Positions 11,522 to 18,477 of a DNA stretch of 28,405 nt are shown here, one piece after another. The notes beneath the pieces were generated by a model that made no database searches, had not been told where the DNA came from, and saw nothing but the letters and a program-made list of their open reading frames with translations. The translations under genes were made by a program, and so were the position numbers. The stretch is from a virus, in the IMG/VR virus record IMGVR_UViG_3300037840_000250, positions 1 through 28,405 of that record. One strand, given 5' to 3'. Position 1 is the first letter of the stretch, and the number at the start of each line of letters is the position of its first letter.

Positions 11522-11763
11522 ATATATACAATATTTGTACAATTATTAGCTTGGTTCTCATTATAATTGATATTTTATTTTTAAGAATAAAAATATCAGA
11601 TTTAAAAAAACAATTAGAATCATTTATTAGAATAGAAAATACTTTATATGCAAAATATTCAATTGAAAATAAATCAGTAGAAGATTTCATATATAAAAAA
11701 TTTGAGGATAAGTTATTTAATATTCAAACTCAGATTAATCATATGAAATTGGATAAAAAATGA
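11518..11763 (+). CDS. Membrane-anchored coiled-coil protein, 81 residues
   Basis: MNIYNICTIISLVLIIIDIL gives one N-terminal membrane helix (about 5-23), followed by a long charged coiled coil (KISDLKKQLESFIRIENTLY, later IYKKFEDKLFNIQTQINHM). The start at 11518 overlaps the previous stop (ATGA) behind GGAGATGATTGGAA. The layout is that of an inner-membrane spanin or a small superinfection protein, but no lysis gene lies nearby and no lipoprotein partner is seen. Function open. Confidence 0.58.
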   Translation: MNIYNICTIISLVLIIIDILFLRIKISDLKKQLESFIRIENTLYAKYSIENKSVEDFIYKKFEDKLFNIQTQINHMKLDKK

Positions 11764-11773
11764 GGTTATCTTA

Positions 11774-12058
11774 ATGAAATGTCAATGTAGATTTGAAGAA
11801 GACAATGGAGATTATAAAAAAGGGGATTTTATGCCTTTTTGTCTTGGTTTATGTGAACCTGCAATCAATCAGCAGAAAAAATTCAAAGAATATGAAAATA
11901 ACATGGATATGATGGATGAATTTATAAAAAAATTGGATAGGATTGAAATTAAATTTAAAGATCAGTTGAGACAATCTCTTATTGATCATAGAAAATCTTA
12001 TAAAATGGGATTTTTGGATGGTATTAATTCTAAATCTTATGAGGATGATTGCGAATGA
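11774..12058 (+). CDS. Cysteine-containing hypothetical protein, 94 residues
   Basis: Begins MKCQCRFEEDNGDYKKGDFM, with C3-x-C5, then FCLGLC about residues 22-27, suggesting a small metal-binding head. The rest is a helix (NNMDMMDEFIKKLDRIEIKFKDQ) and a tail with KMGFLDGI. TGAGGTTATCTTA precedes the ATG. No family recognised. Part of the small-gene cluster between terminase and portal. Confidence 0.58.
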   Translation: MKCQCRFEEDNGDYKKGDFMPFCLGLCEPAINQQKKFKEYENNMDMMDEFIKKLDRIEIKFKDQLRQSLIDHRKSYKMGFLDGINSKSYEDDCE

Positions 12059-12132
12059 GTGCATGTTATTACTTCCATAAACCTGGACAAATTTGTCCTT
12101 TTTGTAAGTGGCCTAATTTGCCTAGGATGTGA
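12055..12132 (+). CDS. Possible zinc-binding mini-protein, 25 residues
   Basis: Reads MSACYYFHKPGQICPFCKWP, with C4, H8, C14 and C17 spaced like a single zinc knuckle. GAGGATGATTGCGA precedes the ATG, which overlaps the previous stop (ATGA), and its stop lies just before the DUF551 start. For such a short frame the coupling and motif are suggestive only. Confidence 0.45.
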   Translation: MSACYYFHKPGQICPFCKWPNLPRM

Positions 12133-12134
12133 AT

Positions 12135-12332
12135 ATGAAATGGATTTCAGTTGAGGAATTTTTGCCTGGTGAAAAATTAAATTGGGTCATAGTTAGATGT
12201 AAAAATAAAGATATTGAAGGTTTTTATTTCATGGCTATTCATGGATTCGAAGGTTGGGATTTTTTTAATGATGAAGATAAAGAAGGAATGATAGTAACTC
12301 ATTGGTGTATTCCAGATCCTATTGGAGATTAA
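12135..12332 (+). CDS. DUF551-family protein, short form
   Basis: A 65-residue protein: MKWISVEEFLPGEKLNWVIV at the start and VTHWCIPDPIG at the end, the two DUF551 landmarks, with little between them. Start chosen at the ATG 12135 behind AGGATGTGAAT, which gives the same MKWIS opening as the paralogue at 778-1074. It carries the family core without the C-terminal helical tail of the early copy. Function unknown. Confidence 0.76.
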   Translation: MKWISVEEFLPGEKLNWVIVRCKNKDIEGFYFMAIHGFEGWDFFNDEDKEGMIVTHWCIPDPIGD

Positions 12333-12334
12333 AT

Positions 12335-12592
12335 GTGAGTAAATTTTGTGAAAAGTGCATGAGAAGACATGGCGCCTATATAGATAAGAAATGCATGTAT
12401 TGCGCAATGGCAAAGATAAAATATTTAGATTTAATTGAAGTTCAAGAAGAAATAATAAGAAATTCAGAAAAAGAAATAGAGTTATTGAAACAAGCCTATA
12501 GAGACTTTGATAAATATCTAGACAGATATGAGTTAAAAAATATTGATGGAGAATGGGTTAGGAAATTAGTCCCGAAAGGAGAAGAGAAATGA
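12335..12592 (+). CDS. Zinc-ribbon plus coiled-coil protein, 85 residues
   Basis: Starts at GTG 12335 behind TTGGAGATTAAAT; no ATG is available in frame before the cysteines. CEKC (5-8) and CMYC (20-23) form a zinc ribbon, followed by a long charged helix (LDLIEVQEEIIRNSEKEIEL) and a short beta-like end (NIDGEWVRKLVPKGEEK). A dimeric DNA- or protein-binding accessory factor is plausible. Overlaps the next gene start by four bases (ATGA). Confidence 0.62.
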   Translation: MSKFCEKCMRRHGAYIDKKCMYCAMAKIKYLDLIEVQEEIIRNSEKEIELLKQAYRDFDKYLDRYELKNIDGEWVRKLVPKGEEK

Positions 12593-12786
12593 ATAAAAAT
12601 AAGCTACCCATGCTATGGCCATACAGTATCGACGACCCCACTACATGGAAATATAGTGATGTTATAATCACATCTGAGAAGAGCAAGGGAAGATCCCAGG
12701 TTGTTAGATGGATACGTAATCCCGAGTTCAAATACACCCATTTTGATAAGGAAATCAATCATGCCAATATTACAGTACACAGTTAA
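12589..12786 (+). CDS. Hypothetical protein, 65 residues
   Basis: Reads MNKNKLPMLWPYSIDDPTTW, then DVIITSEKSKGRSQVVRWIR. AAAGGAGAAGAGAA precedes the ATG. It overlaps the following gene by 26 bases. Base composition is closer to the structural genes than to the AT-rich small genes just upstream. No family recognised. It may belong with the virion genes. Confidence 0.58.
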   Translation: MNKNKLPMLWPYSIDDPTTWKYSDVIITSEKSKGRSQVVRWIRNPEFKYTHFDKEINHANITVHS

Positions 12787-13048
12787 TTTTCCAGGACAGT
12801 TGGTCAAACCAAGAATTGCTCACATGTTAACCAATGACACATTAGCCGAAGTTCAAGTTGCCGGATACATAGATCCATATATCCATTCACAGGGTTATGA
12901 CGTTGAAGATACGGATTTTGTATTCGTTGCTGCTATCGATGGTAGATTGAGCGGATATTATACTCAATCAGGTACTGTTTTCACGATTGTATCACTAAAT
13001 TCTGGGTTATCCGATCCATTCGCCATCGATATTGAACATGGTGGTTAG
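12761..13048 (+). CDS. Putative virion structural protein, 95 residues
   Basis: Begins MPILQYTVNFPGQLVKPRIA behind AAGGAAATCAATC. It continues with ML-T-N-D-T-L-A-E-V-Q-V-A-G-Y and a beta-rich half (TDFVFVAAIDGRLSGYYTQS, then VFTIVSL). Small beta-strand proteins with this opening are often encoded just before portal or near coat genes. I take it as a probable capsid or tail accessory by position and composition, not by a confirmed domain. Confidence 0.6.
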   Translation: MPILQYTVNFPGQLVKPRIAHMLTNDTLAEVQVAGYIDPYIHSQGYDVEDTDFVFVAAIDGRLSGYYTQSGTVFTIVSLNSGLSDPFAIDIEHGG

Positions 13049-13064
13049 TATATAGCTAGTGTGT

Positions 13065-13095
13065 AGGCGGTTAAATCACCGCCTTCAAATTTTTT
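13065..13095 (+). terminator. Terminator-like hairpin between the 95-residue gene and portal
   Basis: AGGCGGT (13065-13071) and ACCGCCT (13078-13084) form a perfect 7-bp GC-rich stem with a 6-base loop. A T run (13090-13095) follows after five bases. The gap before the T run makes it a weak or attenuating terminator that could lower portal transcription relative to upstream genes. Confidence 0.55.
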
Positions 13096-13097
13096 AA

Positions 13098-13117
13098 TTA
13101 ACCAAGGATGGTTAACT
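13098..13117 (+). promoter_or_regulatory. Hairpin presenting the portal Shine-Dalgarno site in its loop
   Basis: TTAACCA (13098-13104) and TGGTTAA (13109-13115) pair perfectly around the loop AGGA, the only Shine-Dalgarno candidate for the portal ATG at 13118. The site is thus held in a 4-base loop two bases before the start codon, which could limit or time initiation. Confidence 0.5.
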
Positions 13118-15241
13118 ATGGAAAGACATTCAGATGATGTCAATTTAGAGGCATTTACGCCAAATGAATTGGATGAAATGGAAGAACGTCGAATCGCTGC
13201 CTTGGATGAAGCAGGAATTGATGAACAAAAAGTTTTAACTGAGGCAAAAGAACGAAAGAATATCTGGACTGGGTATTTCAATGAGAATATTACCCGGGGT
13301 AAGGACGATCTTAACTTCGTATTACGAGACCAGTGGACCGCGGTTGAGCGATCTGAATTCACTCGAAACTTTAAACCTGCTATGACCTTCAATAAACTCT
13401 ATGACCCCATCAAGAAATTGATTGGAGAACAGAGAAATATGAAACCAGATCTAATTGTTAGATCTTTGACTGGGCATGCCTCTCAAGAAGATATAAATTT
13501 ACGTGCTGATCTTGTTAGAACGATTGCCTATCAATCACAAAATGATTTAGTTTATCAAGCTGCATTCAGGTCCGCATTATTGATGGGATTTGGGGCATTC
13601 CAAGTTTGTTTAGATTATGAATCTCCACATAGTTTTAATAAAATAGTTAGATATGAAGCTATTAATGATCCTACTTTATGCGCTTGGGATCCTAGTGCTA
13701 TAAAACCTCACAAAGGTGATGGTAATTATTGTTCCAGAAATTACATCATGAGTCGTGATGAATTCTTTGCGACCTTTCCTTATGTAGAAAATCCTGTTTC
13801 ATTTATCGATCCTTATATGTTATTAGATTATCAGTGGCTAACTCGTGACACTATTTGTGTCTGTGATGAATTTATTAAAGACTGGTTTCCATTGATCATT
13901 TACAAATTGTCCAATGGAGAATCAGTAACAGAATCGGAATGGCGAAAGAGAGAAAAGAAATTTGAAGATATGAAAGAATTTTCCGAAGATTCCATTACTG
14001 GAGAAATAATATCTCGTGAAATACCAAGAATAGTCGGTGAAAGACAAACTCAAGATTATAAAATAATGCATTACCGTCTAATCAGAGACAGAATCATTGA
14101 TTTCTCTGAATGGCCATCAAAACAACTTCCAATTCCGTTCGTTGATGGGGATAGTTATTTTGTTGAAGGACGTCAATACACTAAATCATTCATACATGAA
14201 GGTAGAGATGCTCAGAAGGCATTTAATTATACTCGATCTGAGATGATTAGTGAGATTAAGAACCGAGTGAGGCCGCAATGGCTAGGAACACCGGATAATA
14301 TAATCGGAAATGAACAGCAATGGCGTAATCCAGAACTTCAACAAGGTATTTTAATTGCTAAACCCGATCCAAAGAATGGAATGATGCCGACTAAGATGCC
14401 TGCATGGGATGTAACCCAAGGTTTATTCCCAACTTCTACGATGCTTAATCAAGATATGAAGGAAATATTGGGTTATTCCGAAAATGAGGAAATGCAAGGA
14501 CGTGACATCTCTGGGAAAGCTCGAAGAGAACGTAAAGTTGAAGGATCAAAATCAGCTGAGGTATTTTTTAGCAATCTAAATCAAGCAATTGAACAAGGTG
14601 GCCGCATTGTAAATGACCTTTTGAATTATATTTATGATGAAAATGAGCCCCGTCATACGGTAGTGACGCGTAAAAATGGTCAATCAGATTCAATAGTCAT
14701 TAATGAACAAGATGGTGAGAAGATCAAAAATCACCTTAAACCTGGTGATTTCGATGTTGAAATTGATGTTGGTCCTTCTTTTGCTGTTCAAAAAGAAATG
14801 GCATTAGAGTTCTTGCAACAAACTCTTCAAGCCTTCCCACAAGCGTTCCCATTGGTTGCTGATCTATGGGCAAAGAATTTAGATGTTCAGTTTATGCCAC
14901 AAATGGCAGAGCGTTTTAAAACATTAGTTCCCCCTGAAATCATAGCAAAAGAGGAAGGAAAACCACCTCCACCTCCTAAACCACCATCCCCTGAAGAACA
15001 GATGATGCAAGCTAAGATGCAGAATGAACAACAGGAATTGATTGAAAGAGCTCAAGAATTAAAAATTCGTGAGCAAAAACATGAACTTGAGAAAGCTGAG
15101 TTGATGTTGAAGGCTCAGGAAATGCAAGCGAAGGGTCAAAGAGAAGCTCAGCGTGATCAATCCGAAGATTCAAGAGCCGCATTGGATTTCCACGCTAAAA
15201 TAGCTAAGATTTTGGCCGATATGCATAAAAGTAATAAATGA
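13118..15241 (+). CDS. Portal protein, P22 gp1-like
   Basis: A 707-residue protein, near the 725 of P22 gp1. The N-terminal part is acidic and helical. The core contains KPAMTFNKLYDPIKKLIGEQ (about 86-105) and RSALLMGFGAFQVCLDYE, blocks usual in P22-type portals, and later NRVRPQWLGTPDN and LGYSENEEMQGRDISGKARR. The C-terminus has a proline run near residue 613, then a long Q/E/A/K-rich helix (about 630-700) matching the extended portal barrel of P22. It forms the dodecameric vertex for packaging and tail attachment. It follows a structured leader. Confidence 0.93.
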   Translation: MERHSDDVNLEAFTPNELDEMEERRIAALDEAGIDEQKVLTEAKERKNIWTGYFNENITRGKDDLNFVLRDQWTAVERSEFTRNFKPAMTFNKLYDPIKKLIGEQRNMKPDLIVRSLTGHASQEDINLRADLVRTIAYQSQNDLVYQAAFRSALLMGFGAFQVCLDYESPHSFNKIVRYEAINDPTLCAWDPSAIKPHKGDGNYCSRNYIMSRDEFFATFPYVENPVSFIDPYMLLDYQWLTRDTICVCDEFIKDWFPLIIYKLSNGESVTESEWRKREKKFEDMKEFSEDSITGEIISREIPRIVGERQTQDYKIMHYRLIRDRIIDFSEWPSKQLPIPFVDGDSYFVEGRQYTKSFIHEGRDAQKAFNYTRSEMISEIKNRVRPQWLGTPDNIIGNEQQWRNPELQQGILIAKPDPKNGMMPTKMPAWDVTQGLFPTSTMLNQDMKEILGYSENEEMQGRDISGKARRERKVEGSKSAEVFFSNLNQAIEQGGRIVNDLLNYIYDENEPRHTVVTRKNGQSDSIVINEQDGEKIKNHLKPGDFDVEIDVGPSFAVQKEMALEFLQQTLQAFPQAFPLVADLWAKNLDVQFMPQMAERFKTLVPPEIIAKEEGKPPPPPKPPSPEEQMMQAKMQNEQQELIERAQELKIREQKHELEKAELMLKAQEMQAKGQREAQRDQSEDSRAALDFHAKIAKILADMHKSNK

Positions 15242-15246
15242 TCAAG

Positions 15247-15392
15247 TTCTACCAGTAGAAGTTGATGCGTAACCACACTGGCATAAAATTAGTCTATACA
15301 GTCATGGAATGACTGGGACTATACAGACGGTCGCAATTTAAAGGTAGGTGAACCTATCTATGTCTGGGGCAACGATAATTGCCAGTGTGGAG
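15247..15392 (+). promoter_or_regulatory. Structured leader of the scaffold gene that can mask its Shine-Dalgarno site
   Basis: Visible helices: TTCTA/TAGAA (15247-15260); an 11-bp stem, CCACACTGGCA (15273-15283) with TGCCAGTGTGG (15380-15390); within it CAGTCAT/ATGACTG (15299-15315), flanked by AGTC/GACT (15291-15294 and 15317-15320); CAGAC/GTCTG (15324-15328 and 15362-15366) enclosing AGGTAGG/CCTATCT (15342-15359, loop TGAA). The outer stem includes G15389-G15390 of the ribosome-binding site GGAG (15389-15392). GGCAA (15368-15372) can instead pair with TTGCC (15379-15383), excluding the outer stem. A two-state translational switch is inferred. Confidence 0.5.
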
Positions 15393-15399
15393 AAGTAAT

Positions 15400-16167
15400 A
15401 TGGAAGCTCAAGAGAACCATGAAGGTTCGACTAGTGAAGTGATGGAAAGTGAAGGTCAGCCCACAGAAATGCATGAAGGGGAAACCCAACATGAAGGTGG
15501 CGGAGATCATGATGATCTACCGAAAGGTGTAAAAGAGCGGCTTGGACGACAAGAGCGCAAACACCAACGTGAAATGAGAGAGATGCAGTCACGCATGGAA
15601 ATGCTGCATGCAAAACTTTCAAATCAGCCTGAACAACAGCCACAACACCAGATGGATGCGCCTCAAGGTGTAGATGAGCAGATTCACAGGGCAGTTAGCT
15701 ATGCGCTTCAACATAAGGAAAATGAAGAACGCAAAGCGAAAGAAGCTGAAAGCCAAAGGCACGTTGAAAAGCAACATGAAGAGCTTAAAAGGCACTTAAA
15801 TAATGTAGCTGATAAATACGATGACTTTGATGATGTGGTTCACGGTGAAGATTCACCATTTACCCATCATATGGTAACAGCCTCTTTAATGTTGCCTAAA
15901 AAAGGTGCAGGAAGCGCCGGTGAAGTTCTCTACAAGTTAGGTAAGAATCCAGAAGAGCTTAAACGTATTGCAAAACTCCACCCTATAGATCAAGCAAGTG
16001 AGATGGTTAAACTGTCGCATGCCTTGATGGGTGGTGAATCTGAAAAGTCCTCATCGCCCCGACCCTTAGGTCAAATCAAAAACTCGCCAGTAGCCAATTC
16101 TCGCAATATTTCAGATAAGACGCCGATTTCCGAATTACGGCAACGGATGAAATCGAACTGGAAGTAA
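15400..16167 (+). CDS. Scaffolding protein
   Basis: A 255-residue, highly charged, almost entirely helical protein. The N-terminal 45 residues are E/G/H-rich and disordered. A coiled coil (RLGRQERKHQREMREMQSRM) follows, then Q/H-rich and E/K-rich helices. The C-terminus contains LGKNPEELKRIAKLHPIDQA and ends in a basic, short helix (PISELRQRMKSNWK), as expected for P22-type scaffolds that contact coat through a basic C-terminal helix. Position between portal and coat matches P22 gp8. Start is the ATG 15400 behind GGAG; a TTG seven codons upstream lies inside the leader stem. Confidence 0.85.
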   Translation: MEAQENHEGSTSEVMESEGQPTEMHEGETQHEGGGDHDDLPKGVKERLGRQERKHQREMREMQSRMEMLHAKLSNQPEQQPQHQMDAPQGVDEQIHRAVSYALQHKENEERKAKEAESQRHVEKQHEELKRHLNNVADKYDDFDDVVHGEDSPFTHHMVTASLMLPKKGAGSAGEVLYKLGKNPEELKRIAKLHPIDQASEMVKLSHALMGGESEKSSSPRPLGQIKNSPVANSRNISDKTPISELRQRMKSNWK

Positions 16168-16194
16168 GGGATCAATGACTGATCTTTTCCAGTT
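16156..16194 (+). promoter_or_regulatory. Long hairpin spanning the scaffold stop codon
   Basis: AACTGGAA (16156-16163) pairs with TTCCAGTT (16187-16194), continuing as GGGATCA (16168-16174) with TGATCTT (16180-16186, two G-U pairs) around loop ATGAC. A 4-base bulge contains the scaffold TAA. No T run follows, so it is not a simple terminator. It could be a processing or mRNA-stability element separating scaffold from the highly expressed coat gene. Confidence 0.5.
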
Positions 16195-16221
16195 GAATAT
16201 TTACAGGGATGGAGAGATCAA

Positions 16222-17433
16222 ATGGCTAATCAGTTTATTACTACACAGTTAGTGTCTAATACCGCACTCGCAATGTTTGCGAATAATTCACCTTTTGTAA
16301 TGACCGGTTCTCGAATCTATCAAGATGATTTCCAGAATGCAGGTTATAAGATCGGTGATACTTTGCAAGTTCGTAGACAAAATAATTTCATTATCGGTGA
16401 TGGTTCTACAGCAGTTCCTCAAGACATTATCGAAACAGTTGAAAATATTACGGTTGCTCATCAATACCATGCTTTGATTGCCTATACGGTTCAAGATCTT
16501 AGCTTGAGAATTGAAGATTTTACTCGAATGTTTATTCAACCTGCTATTCAAAATATCATTTCTCAGATGGAAGGTGATATAAATTCAGCTGCCGAAACTG
16601 CTTTAAACTTCTATACCGGAACTGCTGGTACGCCAATCAATAGTTTTTCTAGTGTTGACTTAGCTGGTGTAAAACTTTTAGAACAGGGTGTTAATATTAG
16701 TTCAGATGCTTATCTGGCTATGACTGTTCGAGATGGTTCTAGTTTAAAGAGTGCGTTGTTGAATCAATTTACTCCAGTATTTAATGAAGAAATTGTTCGT
16801 CAATCTGCAATTGGTCATTTGTCTTATTTTGATATGTTCCAATCACAAAATATTAGAAGACATATCGCAGGAGCTGGTCCAACTGATTTTGCTGGTGATA
16901 CATTAACTGTTAATGGTGCAGTTGGTGCGGGCAATACGATTGTTCTTGCAGGCGCAACGGCAAGTATTGCGAATTATTTCCTTCCTGGAGATTTGATTCA
17001 GATTGCTGGCGTATCAAGCGTTAATCCTCTTTCTAGACAATCAACTGGTCAGGATATGCAATTTGTAATCCAATCAGCAGCTAGTTCAACTGCCGGTGGT
17101 GCGATAACTATTATAGTTAATCCAACCATTATCAGTTCAACTTCTAGCCCATTACAAAATGTAAGCAATCCAATTCCTAATGGTGCTGCTGTGACTGTAG
17201 TTCCAAGTTATAATTTGAATATTGCTTATCCTGCTAGAGCATTGGACATTGTCTGTCCTCCTCTCTATAAATTGCAAGTTCCTTATTCCAGTATCGCTGT
17301 TGATCCTGAAACAGGTCTATCTCTTGCAGTAACACAAACTGGCGATATTTTAGGTTATCAAAACTTAATGCGTATCGACATTCTGTGTGGTTTCCAATGG
17401 CATCCACAATACGCAATTAAATTATTGTCCTAG
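16222..17433 (+). CDS. Major capsid protein, P22 gp5-like
   Basis: A 403-residue protein with the P22-type coat opening: MANQFITTQLVSNTALAMFA, then GYKIGDTLQVRRQNNFIIGD and HQYHALIAYTVQDLSLRIED. Residues about 225-330 are a beta-rich, G/A/S/T-rich segment (DTLTVNGAVGAGNTIVLAGA, later QDMQFVIQSAAS), at the position of the insertion (I) domain of P22 coat. The C-terminus returns to HK97-like core sequence (GYQNLMRIDILCGFQWHPQY). It builds the T=7-type procapsid with the scaffold. GGATGGAGAGATCAA precedes the ATG. Confidence 0.93.
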   Translation: MANQFITTQLVSNTALAMFANNSPFVMTGSRIYQDDFQNAGYKIGDTLQVRRQNNFIIGDGSTAVPQDIIETVENITVAHQYHALIAYTVQDLSLRIEDFTRMFIQPAIQNIISQMEGDINSAAETALNFYTGTAGTPINSFSSVDLAGVKLLEQGVNISSDAYLAMTVRDGSSLKSALLNQFTPVFNEEIVRQSAIGHLSYFDMFQSQNIRRHIAGAGPTDFAGDTLTVNGAVGAGNTIVLAGATASIANYFLPGDLIQIAGVSSVNPLSRQSTGQDMQFVIQSAASSTAGGAITIIVNPTIISSTSSPLQNVSNPIPNGAAVTVVPSYNLNIAYPARALDIVCPPLYKLQVPYSSIAVDPETGLSLAVTQTGDILGYQNLMRIDILCGFQWHPQYAIKLLS

Positions 17434-17447
17434 TAAGGAGAATTGAA

Positions 17448-17714
17448 ATGAGAAATAGATACGATAATGCACCAGGCAAAGATGCGGCAATGGCGAATAC
17501 TCGTCAAAGACGTCATGAATCTGAACATGCTGCCAAAAATCAATTTGTTAAAAAAGTTATGGCAGAACAAGCTAGACATGCTGGCAGAAATCCAGACCTC
17601 AAAGGTGAGGCTATGGAATTCAATGCTTACATGTGCAATAACGGCGAACATGCTGAAAAATTAGCAGAAAAAATTACTGCTGGTTTAGATAAAGTAGCAT
17701 TTCCCGTTAAGTAG
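17448..17714 (+). CDS. Hypothetical charged protein, 88 residues
   Basis: Begins MRNRYDNAPGKDAAMANTRQ and is basic and helical, with H/A/K-rich composition (KNQFVKKVMAEQARHAGRNP). AAGGAGAATTGAA precedes the ATG. It lies between coat and gp4-like genes, where small head-completion or decoration factors occur, but it has no recognisable domain. Confidence 0.66.
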   Translation: MRNRYDNAPGKDAAMANTRQRRHESEHAAKNQFVKKVMAEQARHAGRNPDLKGEAMEFNAYMCNNGEHAEKLAEKITAGLDKVAFPVK

Positions 17715-17739
17715 TTTGTAAAACTGGAGGGCAACGGAA

Positions 17740-18477
17740 ATGCCCCAACAAGTCAGAACGGTTAATGATTTAATCGTTAATAGTTTATATCTGTCTGGAG
17801 AGCTTGGCGTCGGTGAAACACCTGACGGCTTTATGCTCTCCACAGGTTTAGATCTTATTAATGAATTATTGGATAAATTTTCCTCCGATAGTATCTATAT
17901 TCCTTTTTTAACCACCATCAATTTTACTTTTACGGTTGGTAAAGATACTTATTCTATTTCAGACATGATGTCTGCTGATATTATAGCGGATCGAATAGTG
18001 GATCTTTCATTTGCTAATTATGTGGTTCCAACCTCAGGACCTACTCAATTAGTTTATCCACTTCGAATTATCAATAAAGCCACCTATTGGAATGTGGTTA
18101 GACAGACCAATTTACTGGCTAGACCTGGATTTATATTCTTAGATAAACAATCTTTAGAAAGTTTTATTACGGTTTATCCGATTCCTGATCAACCTTATCC
18201 ATTTAGCATTCAAGTTAAATCCATGATTAATGAATTGGGAAATCAAGATACGCTTGGTGAATTACCACCCAATTATTACGGATTCTTGAAATATGCTCTT
18301 TGCAAGAAATTCAATGGATACTATCCATCTTCAAATTGGACTCCTCAAATGGAGCAGGAATTGGATGATTACTATGAATCATTTAAAGCAGCAAATGAAA
18401 CTGATCTAACAATAAGACCTTCCGTGATATTGACTGCGCCGGAGCCGTTCTACTGGCCTAATATATTGAGTTACTAA
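17740..18477 (+). CDS. Tail adaptor, P22 gp4-like (tail accessory factor)
   Basis: A 245-residue protein opening TVNDLIVNSLYLSGELGVGE and GLDLINELLDKFSSDSIYIP, the pattern of P22 gp4-family head-to-tail adaptors. The C-terminal half holds ELPPNYYGFLKYALCKKFNG and a helix with MEQELDDYYESFKAANE. It would bind under the portal ring and receive the tail hub. GGAGGGCAACGGAA precedes the ATG, and its stop overlaps the next start. It is longer than P22 gp4 (166 residues). Confidence 0.85.
   Translation: MPQQVRTVNDLIVNSLYLSGELGVGETPDGFMLSTGLDLINELLDKFSSDSIYIPFLTTINFTFTVGKDTYSISDMMSADIIADRIVDLSFANYVVPTSGPTQLVYPLRIINKATYWNVVRQTNLLARPGFIFLDKQSLESFITVYPIPDQPYPFSIQVKSMINELGNQDTLGELPPNYYGFLKYALCKKFNGYYPSSNWTPQMEQELDDYYESFKAANETDLTIRPSVILTAPEPFYWPNILSY

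Noticed and set aside
11518-11763. Inner-membrane spanin
   Set aside because: Layout fits, but it is far from the lysis genes, and no outer-membrane lipoprotein frame is nested or adjacent.
13045-13392. 115-codon - strand frame
   Set aside because: Antisense to the portal gene start, which is firmly identified.
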